Assembly (NCBI GenBank): GCA_947561715.1
Contig: OX387204.1
Coordinates: 18,481,001-18,545,000 of the forward strand
From: Ascidia mentula
Lineage: Eukaryota > Chordata > Ascidiacea > Phlebobranchia > Ascidiidae
DNA: 64,000 nucleotides
Direction: 5' to 3'
A program made the position numbers and the translations under genes. The notes beneath the pieces were generated by a model that saw nothing but the letters and a program-made list of their open reading frames with translations, did no database searches and was not told the origin of the DNA. Below are positions 32,805 through 46,400 of the stretch, piece by piece. The number at the start of each line of letters is the position of its first letter. The stretch's first letter is position 1.

Positions 32805-33588
32805 AATTAATTTCAAAAAAGATTGTTGTCGTGTCCAAAAAATGTCATGATGGAAATCAACTCGCATTCACAGTGCAAATTTGTCCTTTTTTGTTCATAT
32901 TTTCGTATTTATTCTATTTTATTATTTCGGTGAATATTGTTTCAATGTCAGAACAAAAAGTAATTTCGACCGTTTTAATTGTTAATAAACAATATATTCA
33001 AGTAAAAATTGTTACGCTTGAAAATATTTTGCTCCCTCTCCAATAGAAAATACTTCCGCTGAAGTATTTGGTCATGTGATTGTGTTCCATGACGTCATAA
33101 TGACATTCACAGACGCGCAAGTCAGCTGACTTTGTTTTGATGTAAAAGAGGAAGCGTTCTGTTTACAATGGACCAGCTCAGTTTGATTCTTGATGAGACT
33201 AACAACGGTAGTGCGATCGTACGATTGTAAAAAATACATTAGAAATCTGATGTTTCATGCAGCCTTGTGCACTTAGAAGTTGAAGATAATTCAGTCTTAC
33301 TTTTATAAATTTTTAAATTGGGTGTGTCTGTTATGCACAATGATTAGCAAAGTTGCATCATGAATGCTGTTTGCTTTAAAAGTAGTGGTAAGTTACTCTA
33401 CGTTCAAGGCACTCCTTTTACTCTTTGGATAGACGTTATCAAAAAAAAGCTGTTGTCTATGTTCATTTGCATTTGTAACATGTTTACGTAATTTGTGCAA
33501 AACATTTCAATAGTTGATTCCAAGCCTGTTTCTCTGTTGCAGATTTACATGTTATTGTGTCTTTGTTGTGTAAAGTAAAAGTCCAACA
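32805..33588. other. Intergenic region between METTL16 and the ATG8 gene
   Basis: Holds the METTL16 3' end (AATAAA near 32984), a TGACGTCA palindrome at 33089, and a 20-codon open frame at 33169-33231 (MDQLSLILDETNNGSAIVRL). The latter could be an upstream open frame or a 5' exon of the downstream gene (possible donor AACG|GTAGTG). A pyrimidine-rich CTGTTGCAG at about 33541 lies 48 bp before the ATG8 start and could be a cis- or trans-splice acceptor. Nothing else was recognised. Confidence 0.35.
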
Positions 33589-33948
33589 ATGAAATACCAG
33601 TTTAAAGTAGATCACACTTTCGAACACCGCTGCAATGAATCTTCAAAGATTATCACAAAATACCCCAATCGAATCCCTGTGATTGTTGAAAAAGCTGAAG
33701 GTTCTACCATCCAAGATATCGACAAGAGAAAATATTTGGTGCCTTCAGACATTTCAGTGGCCCAGTTTATGTGGATCATCAGGAAGAGAATTGACCTGGC
33801 ATCGGAGAAGGCAATTTTCTTGTTTGTCGACAAAATGGTGCCGAATTCCTGTTCCACAATGGGTGCAATCTATTCTGATCATAAAGATGAAGACGGATTT
33901 TTGTACATCGCCTACAGTGGAGAGAACACTTTTGGATTGAACGCTTGA
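33589..33948 (+). CDS. GABARAPL2: ATG8-family ubiquitin-like protein, GATE-16/GABARAPL2 type
   Basis: Single-exon frame of 119 residues. ATG8 proteins are coupled to phosphatidylethanolamine on autophagosome membranes; GATE-16 also acts in Golgi traffic. The start [15 protein letters not shown] and the blocks [28 protein letters not shown] and [11 protein letters not shown] are closest to GATE-16/GABARAPL2 rather than LC3. The conserved glycine is Gly116 in NTFG, followed by three residues (LNA) that ATG4 must remove before lipidation. This protein is therefore made as a pro-form. No intron interrupts the coding region. Confidence 0.96.
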   Translation: MKYQFKVDHTFEHRCNESSKIITKYPNRIPVIVEKAEGSTIQDIDKRKYLVPSDISVAQFMWIIRKRIDLASEKAIFLFVDKMVPNSCSTMGAIYSDHKDEDGFLYIAYSGENTFGLNA

Positions 33949-34409
33949 TTGCCTTTTTCGACTATACTAACTACACGATTTTAGCTTCATAAATGGAAAT
34001 AACTGATTGTTTGATGATAAGTCAATTTTACTTCTAAAAATGTGGTTTCCATTTCTCTTTCTTCTTTTATCGCAATTGTTTTGATGTGCACTTGTTTTTT
34101 TGCCTGCATTGTTGACTCATTTGTTTATGATTGTGTCTGCTATTAGTGCTGTCAGCTGGTGTTTTGTTATACTGATATCTTGACTGGATTCTACTTTCCC
34201 AAAGCAAAAACATGTGTGTTATTTAAGTAACTATCACTGTATATCAGTGTTTGTGTAAGTGTGTGTGTGTGTTGTTTCTGTTAAAGATGGTCCCACAACA
34301 AAAATACCCAAATATAATCTTTGTAATGGCAAGGTAGCTTATGTAGACTTTCAATACTATTTGTGACAGCTTATATCTGCCTATTTTGCATAGTTAGGAT
34401 GATTAAGAA
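33949..34409. other. Intergenic region before BLTP1
   Basis: Contains the ATG8 3' UTR, a short GT microsatellite (about 34250-34275) and, just before the BLTP1 start, TTTTGCATAG ending at 34393, a possible splice acceptor 16 bp upstream of the ATG. No other gene was seen. Confidence 0.4.
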
Positions 34410-37400
34410 ATGTTGTGGCAGTTTGGAATAACACTCTTGCTCATTGCTGCTGAAAAGGCAAATGGAGCCCCAACGAATAGCAGCGACAATGTGACTGCTG
34501 TTGCAAGTGTGAACTGTACAACAGAAGAGAGGTTGAATTTCAACTGCATTAATAATGATTTAATAAAAGTACAATCCTCACTGCTGCAGTTATTTCTGGT
34601 CACTGCTGTATCAGGAATTTGGGTTATTTATTTGACCTTTTTTCATTCACGACTAATTGGCTTGATTGTTTCCAAAATAGTCAACCAATTCCAGAAAGGT
34701 AAATTTACTTTTATGATTGTATTAATCTATATATGGCTTATGTTTTGCACAAAAGCACTAACAATACATTCAATCACTAGATTACTGCCACAAAATTTCA
34801 ATGGGCTTAACTATTTTTGTCCTTGTTGTAAATGGCAGAACTCTAAAATAACTGATTTTTGAAGAACCCACATACTTTTCATTAAAGATATGCAAAACTT
34901 GATGTGTGTTATCATTGACTGCAGCAGGTTGCAGACATTGGCAAAAAGTGTGTATCGTAACTCATTCTCAAGTTTGTGCCAGTTTGCAAGACAACATTGC
35001 AGAACAAGAAGTAAAATACCTCTGTACCAAGGCATGTTTGCCTTGAAAACATATAATTCATAAGTTCGTAGAATTTATTATCATATAACTATGCATCGTA
35101 TTGTGCATGGTATAGATAAATCGTTTTATGCGTTGTAAAGTTATGATCAACTGATTTCAGTAAAAAAAAAAGCGCATGCCTGCCTCTAATCGTGCAACAG
35201 AATAATTAACAAAACATTATTTGTTATAAATTGATGCATTACAGATGCTTACTTCCATATTGGATCTCTGTCATTCTCCCTACTTTCTGGCAAACTGATG
35301 TTTCGCGATATCTTATATGTAACTGTTGACAACTCTACACGACTACAGGATGGCTATATCATATTTAAGTGGTGGAGACCCTACAATTTTACTACATGGA
35401 TTAAACAAAAAGGTAAATACTGTACCAATGTTCAGTGTGCTAGTGGTAGGCATTCACTATTATATGTGCTTTTTGTAATATATACGTACATTGTTTGACC
35501 CAGATTTAAACCAAGGACATACAAGGTTAATTGTGTACATATCATACATTGAATTTCACCAATACAACCACACATCTGAATATGAACGAATTAATGAAAT
35601 AAGGAAAGGAAACTGCAAGACACCAGGTACAAAGTTTGTTTTTAGTCTGCTGCCCTGATGTGATTCCTCGGGTCATTTAGGTTCGCTTGTTTAGTCTGAG
35701 AGAAAGTATTGAACTCATCTGACCTGACCTTAATCACTGGATTGCCTCTAACATGTCTGCATTGTTACTGTATCAACCCAAGCATCAAAAATACAGTTAA
35801 ATTTGATATATTTTGTGCCCCAGTTTTTTGTGTTGTATCAACAGAGTAATTCCATTTATGATATATTGTGTGTGGTTGCATGCATCATTCTCTAACAAAA
35901 TTATGAATAGCTCACAACTGAGAAATATATTTAAATTTATGAGCATAACGCATCACGTGCCAAGTCAAAATAATAATAAAAAAATTGCAAAGATGCATTT
36001 CATTTGAATGGTGTCATGGCAGCATATTTCAAATACGGTCCAATAACGTTTGATGAAATTTGTCTTTTCAGTAAAAGTAAAACCCAAGGTAACAAAACCA
36101 GCATCATGGAGATCTTTGTTTCCGATAATAAAGTTTACAATTTCATCGGGAAAATTTATGTTTGGAAATCGGTTGATGCCTTATACAATGGGTGAGTCAC
36201 CTACTTAAAACTACATCAAAAACCTGTAATAGTGTGAACATAATGGCAGTCCATGACCCTACAAAGGTCTACACTTTATGATACTTACATCGGATTTTGC
36301 TTCCTGTTTAGTTAGTAAAAAGGTTTTTGGTTTATTTCTGTTAAAATACAATGTTCATGCAATGCAGTTGTATCATTTGATGATGGTGACATCCAGTATA
36401 AGACAACGGAAGCCAGCAATCCATTGGATATATTCATGCATGCTGTGGACGGCAACTTTGGTGACTTCAGAGTGAAATTGAATCCGAGCACAGACTTTGA
36501 TAGTGCGGTGACACCTGCAATGTTGAGGATAACAAAATTCCACAATCAACCTCCACCAAGGAAGATGGGAAGTGGTTTTGTTGTTGCCCAAGGAAGCAAC
36601 ATGAATATGAAATATAACTGGGATGAACCAGGTTTGCTTAAATTTGTTTTAAATCTGAATTGGAAAAACTTTGTTATCTTAAACCATAGTTTCTCAAATG
36701 GTGCATAACTAGTGCTTAGTTTTGATGTTGCAAGCTTACTTGAAGATTCTTTAAATTTCCATATGATACTGAATGATCTTCCGCAAAGGTCAAGGGTAAA
36801 ACATGTAACCCTAACACCACTATAACAGGTTTTTGGGTGTGTCAAAGACAAAATTAGAGCTTAATTTGTCAGTATTTTTTGCAATGAAAATTTGTTCAGA
36901 AGTATAAAGCATTTATTCAAAATGTGCTTTGCATGCATGGGTTCAAATCCCAACCTCGTCGCCAAAAAACTGTTGTATTCTTGCTGAGTCACAAATATTT
37001 AAAGTGTATTGGTACAAAACAGAGTGCAGGTTTTTTAGCCAAAGCAAACACGCAAATACCACCATGAACGCAATTATTACATACTGAGGTGTGCAGTAAT
37101 TCCACAGGCGCAAGTCACATTGCAAGGCATGTTGATTACACCACTGTCCAAAACGCCCTTTTCTTAGGTCAACTGTAGGACACAAAACAATATAATTCCA
37201 CAGCAATCTTCAACAACATTTACACCACCACAACATTTCTTTTTTGTCAGGACTTGTACCAGAGTTTAAAGATAAAGAACTGTCAACACAAGACTTCCCA
37301 ATCTGGGAGATGCACATCAGATGTGGGAAGAGGATTTCCCTGAATTATGGACCGTGGGCCGACAGGTAAGGAACTGTTTGAGGTTTTTGGGTCCAGTTCT

Positions 37401-40400
37401 TATAGAATGAAGTGCCCACCTTGCAAATATGAATGCAAATGCACATTATCACTTGCAATTAAACAGATTAAATCATGTTTTGCTTTTAGTATGGCATAAT
37501 ATTCATAATCACTGGATTAATATTAAGTGGTTTATCATTTTTATACATAATTGTGATTTGTTTTATGTAAATAAATTAATTCCCTTCAATTCAAATTTGC
37601 AAATGTTTATGCATATCATGCATATTGTATACACAATTGAATTATTTTGGAATTTGAATATAAACATTTTTTTTTCAGGCAGCGGGAATTGTTGTGGAAA
37701 TTCTTTTTTCCATCTGACTACCAGAAACTTAAAGTGCACGAAGCCATGGAACCTGGGGAATTGCGCGTCGTTGAAAAATTCTTTTTTTCAGCAAGCTTTC
37801 TCAACAATGCTGATGTCAATGTTTATTTTGCAGAACAGAAAAATGTTTCAGCTCTACAAATTAACACGGGCAAGGTAACCGTTAATTTTGTAATTTTTCA
37901 TGTGTCACTTTTACTGTGATCGGGTAAATTCCTGAAAAAATCGGGTAAATTCCTGCAGCATCCAACATTAAGTGTAAAGCTTGGACAAGTTGTGCTGTTT
38001 TATCCATTTTCCGTAAATTTAAGCTAGGCATTGGCCTATTTTCGATCCAGATTTCAGCTGTTTAAATGTGATTTTATTCACAATTTTTTCTTAAATGCAT
38101 TTATCAAATTGTGCTGAAAATAAAAAACGCTTGGGCATGATTGCAACACATCCTTATTTTCTGGCATTAAATTTATTCAATCCTGTCTCAGGGATCATGC
38201 ATAGAAATGGACATTCCTATGCTGGTAGAACCAGATGGTTATTCTACAAAAATAAATGGTGGGTAATAAGACCAACATTACTGTCGTATTGCCATGTGAA
38301 TATTATTACTTTAATTTTAACTACATTTACTATCACTATATATTTACTACATATTTACTGTTATTTTTTCTAGCACTAAAATTTTTGCTTGCATAAATAA
38401 AAGACTAAAATCACTATCACAATATTGCTTGCCATATCTTTCTAAAATGCTTCATTTCTGCAATAAATTTTTTGTGGCAGGACAACTTTTATTCATGCAA
38501 GTGACAACAACCCAGTCCTACCAACACTTCTTTAAAGCTGAAACTTTAAGTTTTAATGTGAAAGCCAATTACCCCCTGCATTGGAACAACGTACAAGCAT
38601 GGTCTTGTGATATTGCCTCAACCAAGGTACAAATTTTTAAATTAATATATGTGTTGTTTAGGCTTAATTAGGTCAAATCGTTTCTACCTAAATAAACAAT
38701 AACTGTAGTCAGAAGAGCTCCCCCTTTACATAAATGTTTTTCCCAGTAGTATTTTGTTGTTACAATATCAAATGTGGTACTGTGGTAATTAAGATTTAAT
38801 TGGGTCAAAGCTACTGATAGTAAAGATACTCCAGGCGATGTTTGTTCTGCCAAGTTGGTTATTACCAAATATGACGCGTGCATTTTAATTGCCAAACGGT
38901 CTGCTAGTAATCTCATTACATCAACAATACATTGTTGAGTGTTTATGTTTATCCTGCAAGGGCAGCCGCTCGTATCGGCTCAAACAGATTAGGTTTCACC
39001 CTGCTTAGCCAAAGGTCCCATTAACGCCGTTCCATAACACTGAAGGTGAAATTGAAGCTACAAGGTCATTTAAGCGTATGTTGTTGTAAAGTCCATGTTC
39101 TTGATTTACTTAAAAGTGTTTTAAAAGATAAAGAATAACAACCTTTATTCCAGGCGACCTGCACGTTATTGTTCGCTCACAAAGACTTCCTGGCGAACAT
39201 CATGGACGATTGGTCTCAAAAAGTTCCACCAGACTTGATGTCGTTCGTTCCCTACACGTTCGCGTTCAGCATCAAACTACAGGAGTTTGAACTCGTTTTG
39301 CCGACGAACGAACACAACTGGGTCGATTGCTCAACCAGATCAAGCGAAAATGGTAAGTTGTGGAATTAGTTGGCAAAAGGGGGCCAGTCCACAGCATGTT
39401 GCAACGCCAATGACGTCACACAGCCAGTCATTGTCCCCCATTGATAATGAACAATCCAGTGTTCCGAAACGTTTGGCCATTGTTTATGTGTGTCGACATA
39501 GTCGATTGGGCCTTTGTCGTTCGAATCATTTAAACCCAGTTCCACTTAAAAAGTTTTTTTTAAGCATCGAAGAGGATGTAGTTAGTTCTTCCTCTCCAAC
39601 TCACTGAAACTACCATAAACAAAACAATAGCAAGCGCTTATTTCAAACCTGAATTAGTTTCACTGGAAAGCCCATTAAAAAAATTAACTAACGACCGCAT
39701 ATGCGCTCTCCCCCTGTATGTAAAAAAGTCTACATGTCAATAATTTTGTCTCGATCAATAAATCGATTTTCGGTTGAGAGCTGTTGTAAACTTTAATGAC
39801 TCATCAAAATCTGCATTCAACTTCATGCTATTGAAATATCTCCACAGACAAACTTGTAAGCTTTCCATGTTTATATCACAGCGTTCGTGGGTCTTTACGG
39901 GAAACAACTCGACGTTGATTTCACTCTACCCTTTAACGATTTCCTTCCTCTAACCTGCTCGATTCCGTTCAAGTTGGATTTGCAGAAAGGGGAATTAGCG
40001 ATATTTGTCCCCGAATCGAACCCGACGCGAAACGTTCTCTTCAATTTGTCGTCAAATCTACAGAAATGGAACGGTATGTGACATTTTCCTCGAAACCGAT
40101 GTGTTTTTATCAGATATAGGCAAACCACTGACCTCAGGCCGAATCTGACCCTTTCGGTCTTTAAATTTTGACCCGCCAGTTGTTGCATGGTGTCACTTGA
40201 GAACACTGTCCATACCACAGTTAAGCGTTCTTATGCTAAAAGATTTTGTCTATCTGTTACTGCTAATAAACGTTACTTTTTGTGAATTCATTTTATAGTT
40301 TAGTGTAAACACTGTTTGTTCACTTCATGCTCTCGTGGGTCATAATAATATTTCGCCCACATGTCGTATTGTGTCACTCGTTGATGTTAATGCGTGGAAC

Positions 40401-43400
40401 CTTATCAGACGTGCCAAGCTAATCCACCGAATGACGTGAGATGTGCTTGAATGAATAAATGCGGTGACGATTAATATAAGCTTGCTGACTCACCTAACCA
40501 TCATGTGTTCATCATGGTAACCGGAACTTATTCTTTTCCGCCCTGTCTTGACCGTTGAACAACAACCACAATACTTCCTGATAACATTTCCTATCCCTAT
40601 TATGGTTCGCCTTTCTTGACAGGCTCAACTCAACCAGACAAACCCTCGAAAGAGTTTTCTGGCCAGAAGTCGCCAGCAGAGTTGGAAACCGTGCTGAGCA
40701 AAAAGGAGGAATGGGGTTGGATGAAAAGTGAGGATTGGGTCAAGTGTTGGGACGTTGCTGCTTTACAAGTCGTCATCACTTACACGTGGCATCCCGTGTA
40801 CATGAAAACACCAACGATTTCTCACAAAGAATCGAACCTAAAAAGGTTCGTGTCCCAAATATGTGGTTGGTTTAAAACCCTAGGGTGATTTTTATAGCTG
40901 GCATGAGTCAGGTATTTCTAACAGTATATCTTGCTGTTTATCTGGTGGTATTGCTTTTGTACCACAAGTCCATCGTATCGCCTGAATAACGCAAACCTTA
41001 CTCCTATTTTTCTTGCCCATATGATGTAAGTATCATCTTTAAGATCCCCCTAGTGCAGTGATGTCCACACAGGTTTCCTTTGTAACTTGCATGGGTGTCG
41101 CGAGCTTTTTTCCGTTCATTCACAATGGAAATTTATGTTGTATTTCTGGTAATATTACGATGCGGGCGTTTGTTGATTACCCGAATGGTTGCCTTTTGTG
41201 TTTTGGTGGGTGCCGTTAGCCATGAAGGGTTGTTGGTTCGAATCTCACCACAAGTGACATACTAGGCTATTTTATGTTTATTTGTTATATTCTTTTGCAG
41301 GATGCACTCTGTGGCATCGGGAACAGAATCTGTGGAAAATATCACCAAGAAACCTTTGACCTCAAGGACTCGCACCAAAACCGGAGTGACCTTTGACCCG
41401 ACCACGTTGGAAGCGGATGAGATCAGAGTAGATCTCCTGATGGCGCCCGGTTCCACATTGTATCTCTATGGATCGCTGCTTGACCTTCTTATCATGATCA
41501 AGGTGACGATAACACGATACTTATCGACACTCTGTTGTGTCATGACTTCGTAAACTTGTACTTGTTTGACCGCATTCGATCCACGTGATCGGTTTTTCTT
41601 GTTTTATGGCAACAGAGATCCAGGAATAATTGAGTTTTTCACAGGAAAACTACTTCGGGTATGATGACGTGTACACCGACTTTTCGAACGGAGTCAACAA
41701 ACCCGCGGATTCCGATTCCAAAGAGGTTTCCATGGAAACAGAGAACCTCCTCAACTTCCGGTGAATGTTTCGCTTTAAAAATCCCCATCATGTCACGTGA
41801 CAATAAAAGAAGGGCTGAAATTTATTCGAAAACATTTTGCTTGGTGTGGAAACGACTCTGGTGATATTGTTTCCACGCGGGGTTGCTTTGCCGCTACCTT
41901 TTTTTTCAATTGGAAATTTCCCTGACATTAAATAATACCCGCTTTGCGATTAAATATTACGCGCGATGTGCATGTCCACCTCCCCTAACATTAATTATTT
42001 AAAACCTTGTGTCATAAATATTCGATAACCTGATAATTGGCCGGTAGGTGGGGCTAGCACGATGGTTCGTTAAAATCTTACCAATCCAAACAGACGAAAT
42101 CTAAACAAATAATAAAACAACATGACCAAGTTTAATGCAGTGGACGCTAAAATGAAGCTCCCGGTGAGGTTTGAACTCACAACCTCAGGCTAACCTCTCC
42201 CTGCACAGCGGTTTCACGGGGCATATTGTGGTTAACATGCAATCAGACAACGCAGTAATGTTTCAGAGGTAAAATCTCACCGGGAGCTTGAATTTTCAGA
42301 TCTCGCTCCGACTTGCCAGGAAAAAGTGGCTGATCCAGCTTGACTGCAATGCCTGTAAACCTAATGATATCGATACGATAGCTTCTTATTGTTATTTCTG
42401 ATAACAAACTAAATATCATCTCATATTTCATGCTTGCCGCTTTGCGTGTTGCTTCCAGGCCTCTCCAGGTTACTCTGGACATCAATCTATCCGATATCAA
42501 CGGTGTTCTTCCCATTCACCCCACACCGGTGTTACACTCACCACCAAAAGTGAAACTTCAAAAACTTACCTTCGAAATGGACAAGAATTACCACCAGACC
42601 AGACTCCAGGTAAAGTACAGTTTTCGAGGTTTTAAGACGTAATATATTGTGTTAGGTATACACAGTCGCGGTATCTAGTTTGCAATAACAAAACTACTTG
42701 AGCTAGCATGTGCCACGGTCACCAGCTGCACTGATGAGACTTTACAGGTCGAAACAGTGTGTACACCTGTCTGCAAAACTACTTGAATTTATTAAAAAAG
42801 AGCCAGAAAAACAGATAAAAAGGCGTATAAATGTGTACTGCTGTTCGCGTGAGGCGTAGTTTAATTTTCAAACCTGACCTTCTGCTACACAAATTACCGT
42901 AGATTGTTTTCAACTGACGTCTGTCATTAGCGAGACTTCCATCAGAGTTTATGATGTAACATTTCAAACATGTTCACAACACACAGAAAAACGTAAAAAA
43001 GGGACAACGCCGGTACCGCTTGCAGCGCTACAAAAAATGCTGCCGGCATTTTTTTTTGTGCCAAAAATGAAGTTGTTTTAGGAATTCACCGTGATTAAAA
43101 AGCTCATGCTCCACTCTGAAATATCGTGCGTTAAAACATTTCATTTATTTTTTACCCCCTGTTGGTCATCCAACACATATTCCACTCCACACTCTGACCA
43201 TCACCGTTATTGCTCCAGCTCCTACTCTCCAAACTCGACATCCGCACTTCCGACTGCCTCGTGCGCTCAAACGAAGGGGAAGTCCCCATCGCTGAAGGTC
43301 ACATCGTGTTGCATGACCTTCAACTCCGGGGTCACGCCATGTTCAGTGGCAACGGATTGCCAATTGGGGCCACGCTCATCGAGTACGCCTGGCTTACTGA

Positions 43401-46400
43401 GGTCCTTGTTGGCCCGGTGGAGGGCAGATTCTCAATTCCACAAGTAAGTTTAACAGCAGATGCTGCAGAAGCAGGGGTGGATTCCAGAGGGGGGAATAGG
43501 GTGCCCCCCAGAATATGTCACAGCACTAAAAACGCTGTCGTGTCAGGCAAAAGGGGTTACCTCAATTTTCATTTTTGTTCATTATATTAACATGTTTTTG
43601 TCTGGCGCAAAGCTTTTTTGTCCAGCGCCTAAAATTTCTAACAGTGCGTTACGATTTACTTTAAATATTGTTTCCCAATACTCTTTTTTTATAATATTGT
43701 ATTAAAATTTTTCAAAAAAGAGCAGATTGTCAGTTTGCAAATTTTACCTGTTTGAAAAACTTCTCGGAAATTGACCGTTTTTTTCAGATACAAGCAATGG
43801 TGAACTGGGCTCAGACTTTTATCTATCTTCTTAAAAATACCGAACATAAATTGAACGCTGCGTTTCCGGGGAGAACGTTGCCAACCGGGATTACATGGGA
43901 ATACAAGAAGAAGGTAGCACTTTCAACTTTTCATGTGAACACCTGTTTTTGACACATTAAGCAATTCTCACAACGATTCAAGGTTTTTTCGGGACTTTAA
44001 GCAATCTGTGCAAAAAAAAAGAAAATTTTTGAGCAAAAATTAAAAAAAAAAATGACTCTTGTTTTCTTAATGTTGAATTTTAGCAAAACCCATTTTTTAT
44101 TTTCAATGAAAACTTGTTTCGCTTAAAAGAAGCAACGTCGATTCTAAAGTTAATTGTTTCACGAAAATATTGTTGTTGCGTCACAATAGGACGGGAGCAT
44201 CATCGACGAAACTGATGTCAAGTATCTGATGTCACGAATACGCGTCGATGACGTCCACCTGCAAGTGACCGAAGGCAGCACGTTGCTTGACGTCACGGTC
44301 GCCCCGGTGATGGTTGCTAATGGCAACGTGCAGGAGAGGGGCGTGTTGGAGGCGGTTTCAGCGGTGATCGAAGATGTCCAAGTCAGGCAGAGAGTTCGAA
44401 TAAACGGTTTGTGCGGAAACTGTTGTAGGAGTTTCGTGCAAAACTGAATTCGATTGAGTAAACTTGAATTAGGAAGCCATAGCTAGAATGGTGAACATAC
44501 TGAGCAGACGTTGCAAACACGACCTGTGTGTTCATCATCAGTGCTTACTAAATGACTGGTTGGTTCGACTGTGTTCACACCAGCAGTCGTCAGATTGTTT
44601 GTTGGAGTTGCTTTTAAAGGTCTTTACTGAAGTCACATATCACAGTGGCATTAAAGGTTTGGCTTGATCAAAACCCTTTGTTATCTGAAATCAAATTTCA
44701 CAAGATAAAAATTTTTACTTAATCGACTCTGACGTGCCAGGAATGCCGAGGGTCATGAGTTCAAACCTCACTGGAAGTGTGCGTTTTACGTGTTCCAAAA
44801 TGTCCCAAGTTATAATCCTACTAAATTGCAAATACTTTCACCTCAGTGATGAGTTCCTGCTCCACAGATAAAGTGGATGAGTGGTTGGACGCCGGCGAAA
44901 TCGGTTTCGGTCCGCTGATCGCGCAAGTTACCATGGCAACCGACGAACACAAGTTGAACGACCTCCAGGAAGATTTCCTCAAGTTTCACGACCGGAAAAC
45001 TCGACGTCTCGACTTTCTGTGGGAGGTTGGCGGAGTTTTTAGCGTGGATTAAAATCCCGTGACTTAAAATATTAAAACCTTTGTAATTCATCTTTATGTA
45101 AGTTAAAAATTAAAGGCAGGGGAATCCCCGGGTTGCTTTGTGGCCGACTTTGTATCGGATAATTTTTAACTTGCTTCATGCAAAAAGTTCTGCCAGTGAC
45201 TGGGGCCGTTTCCACTGATATTTATATTTCGTTTACTTACAGGCAAAGGTGTTTTGACCTGCTTCGTATTTTCAGCGATATTGATGCTGCATAAAAGTAG
45301 TTAAAATATAAATATCCGTATAATCGAAGATGTTATGTGAGCTGCGTAACCACGTGTTTGACAAAATAATCAGTGATAAATATTCGTGAGGCGAAAAACA
45401 TCTTTCCCATAAAGCCTACATATCCTCATTGTACAACGTATCTATAGGCATAAAAACTCTGTAATTAAAAACATAAACAACTTTCGGTGTACTTCCGCCA
45501 GAGCGCGGATGAATCTCTAACGCGGAGGACAAGTTCCGGTGTGACGTCATTGATCGATGGCGTTCGAAGCATGAAGTCATGGGGTTGTTCGTTCTTTACC
45601 CCCCTCACAACCAAACATCCAACATTTTTCTACAACCAGCAACAACAGAAGGCTAACAAACCCATCTCTCAATACGTCAGCGCAGTTGATGACGTCACCG
45701 ATATGGTGGGGGGTACTTTTGATGACGAAGACGTTTTCGATGCGGGAATGGATTTTGGTATGTCTTGTGATAATACCTTGTCCATATAAAGTATCGTTGA
45801 GAATGTATAGGATCCAATATTTGCATGGACTTTGCTACTTTAAAGTGTTTCTGCATTAGGCGAATACACAGTGTGTGTTCATTGTACAGGACTCACAAAT
45901 TGTAATTAAACCGAAATAAAAAATGTCATTTTGTGTTGAGTACCCATGGCCGAATACAAAGCATTTGGCCCCGGGTTTACTTGAAACCAGTGTAAAGAAA
46001 CATGCAGTAATATTTGTATTTCAGGGATGAGTTTGCTTGTTCACGGTCGAAAGTTGTTGGCGAGAAGTTTGATCCAAACTAGCGACAAAGTGGACAGAGG
46101 AATTAACCCAGAACAACCCGACTCAAAACCTAGACCTGTTTCATTAAACTTTGAGAGGGTTAAAATCCCTGCTGGAGTCGCACTGATGAGTGGAATGGAT
46201 GAGAGGCGAACTTCTCTGCGCGGCGGGAAGTTGATGAAGATGAAAAAATCGTCCTCCGTTGATACATACAAGAGATCCACAGAATCGAATCTTTATTGTT
46301 CCGCGGAGTCAGACTTCAAGAGCACCTCCACCCTCAGTTCCGGAGCTTATTTCTCTGCTGAGTCGGATGTAGAGGAAGATACTTCATCCCCATCCTCCAA

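Larger units (their letters stand above)
34410..45757 (+). other. BLTP1: BLTP1 exons 1-20 (membrane anchor and first groove repeats)
   Basis: Exons: 34410-34698, 35245-35412, 35504-35626, 36072-36191, 36368-36631, 37251-37365, 37679-37874, 38192-38258, 38481-38626, 39154-39352, 39882-40073, 40623-40845, 41301-41502, 41645-41760, 42459-42609, 43219-43443, 43788-43913, 44190-44406, 44868-45025 and 45502-45757. This covers about residues 1-1184, the most conserved part of the protein, including PASWRSLFPIIKFTISSGK, HNWVDCST and WLTEVLVGPVEG. The start codon 34410 is the first ATG giving the anchor segment. Introns of note hold tRNA-like repeats (36936, 41190, 42155, 44740) and the hammerhead element (42689-42786). 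Other introns here over 300 bp (36632-37250, 37875-38191, 38627-39153, 39353-39881, 40074-40622, 45026-45501) show nothing recognisable. Confidence 0.93.
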
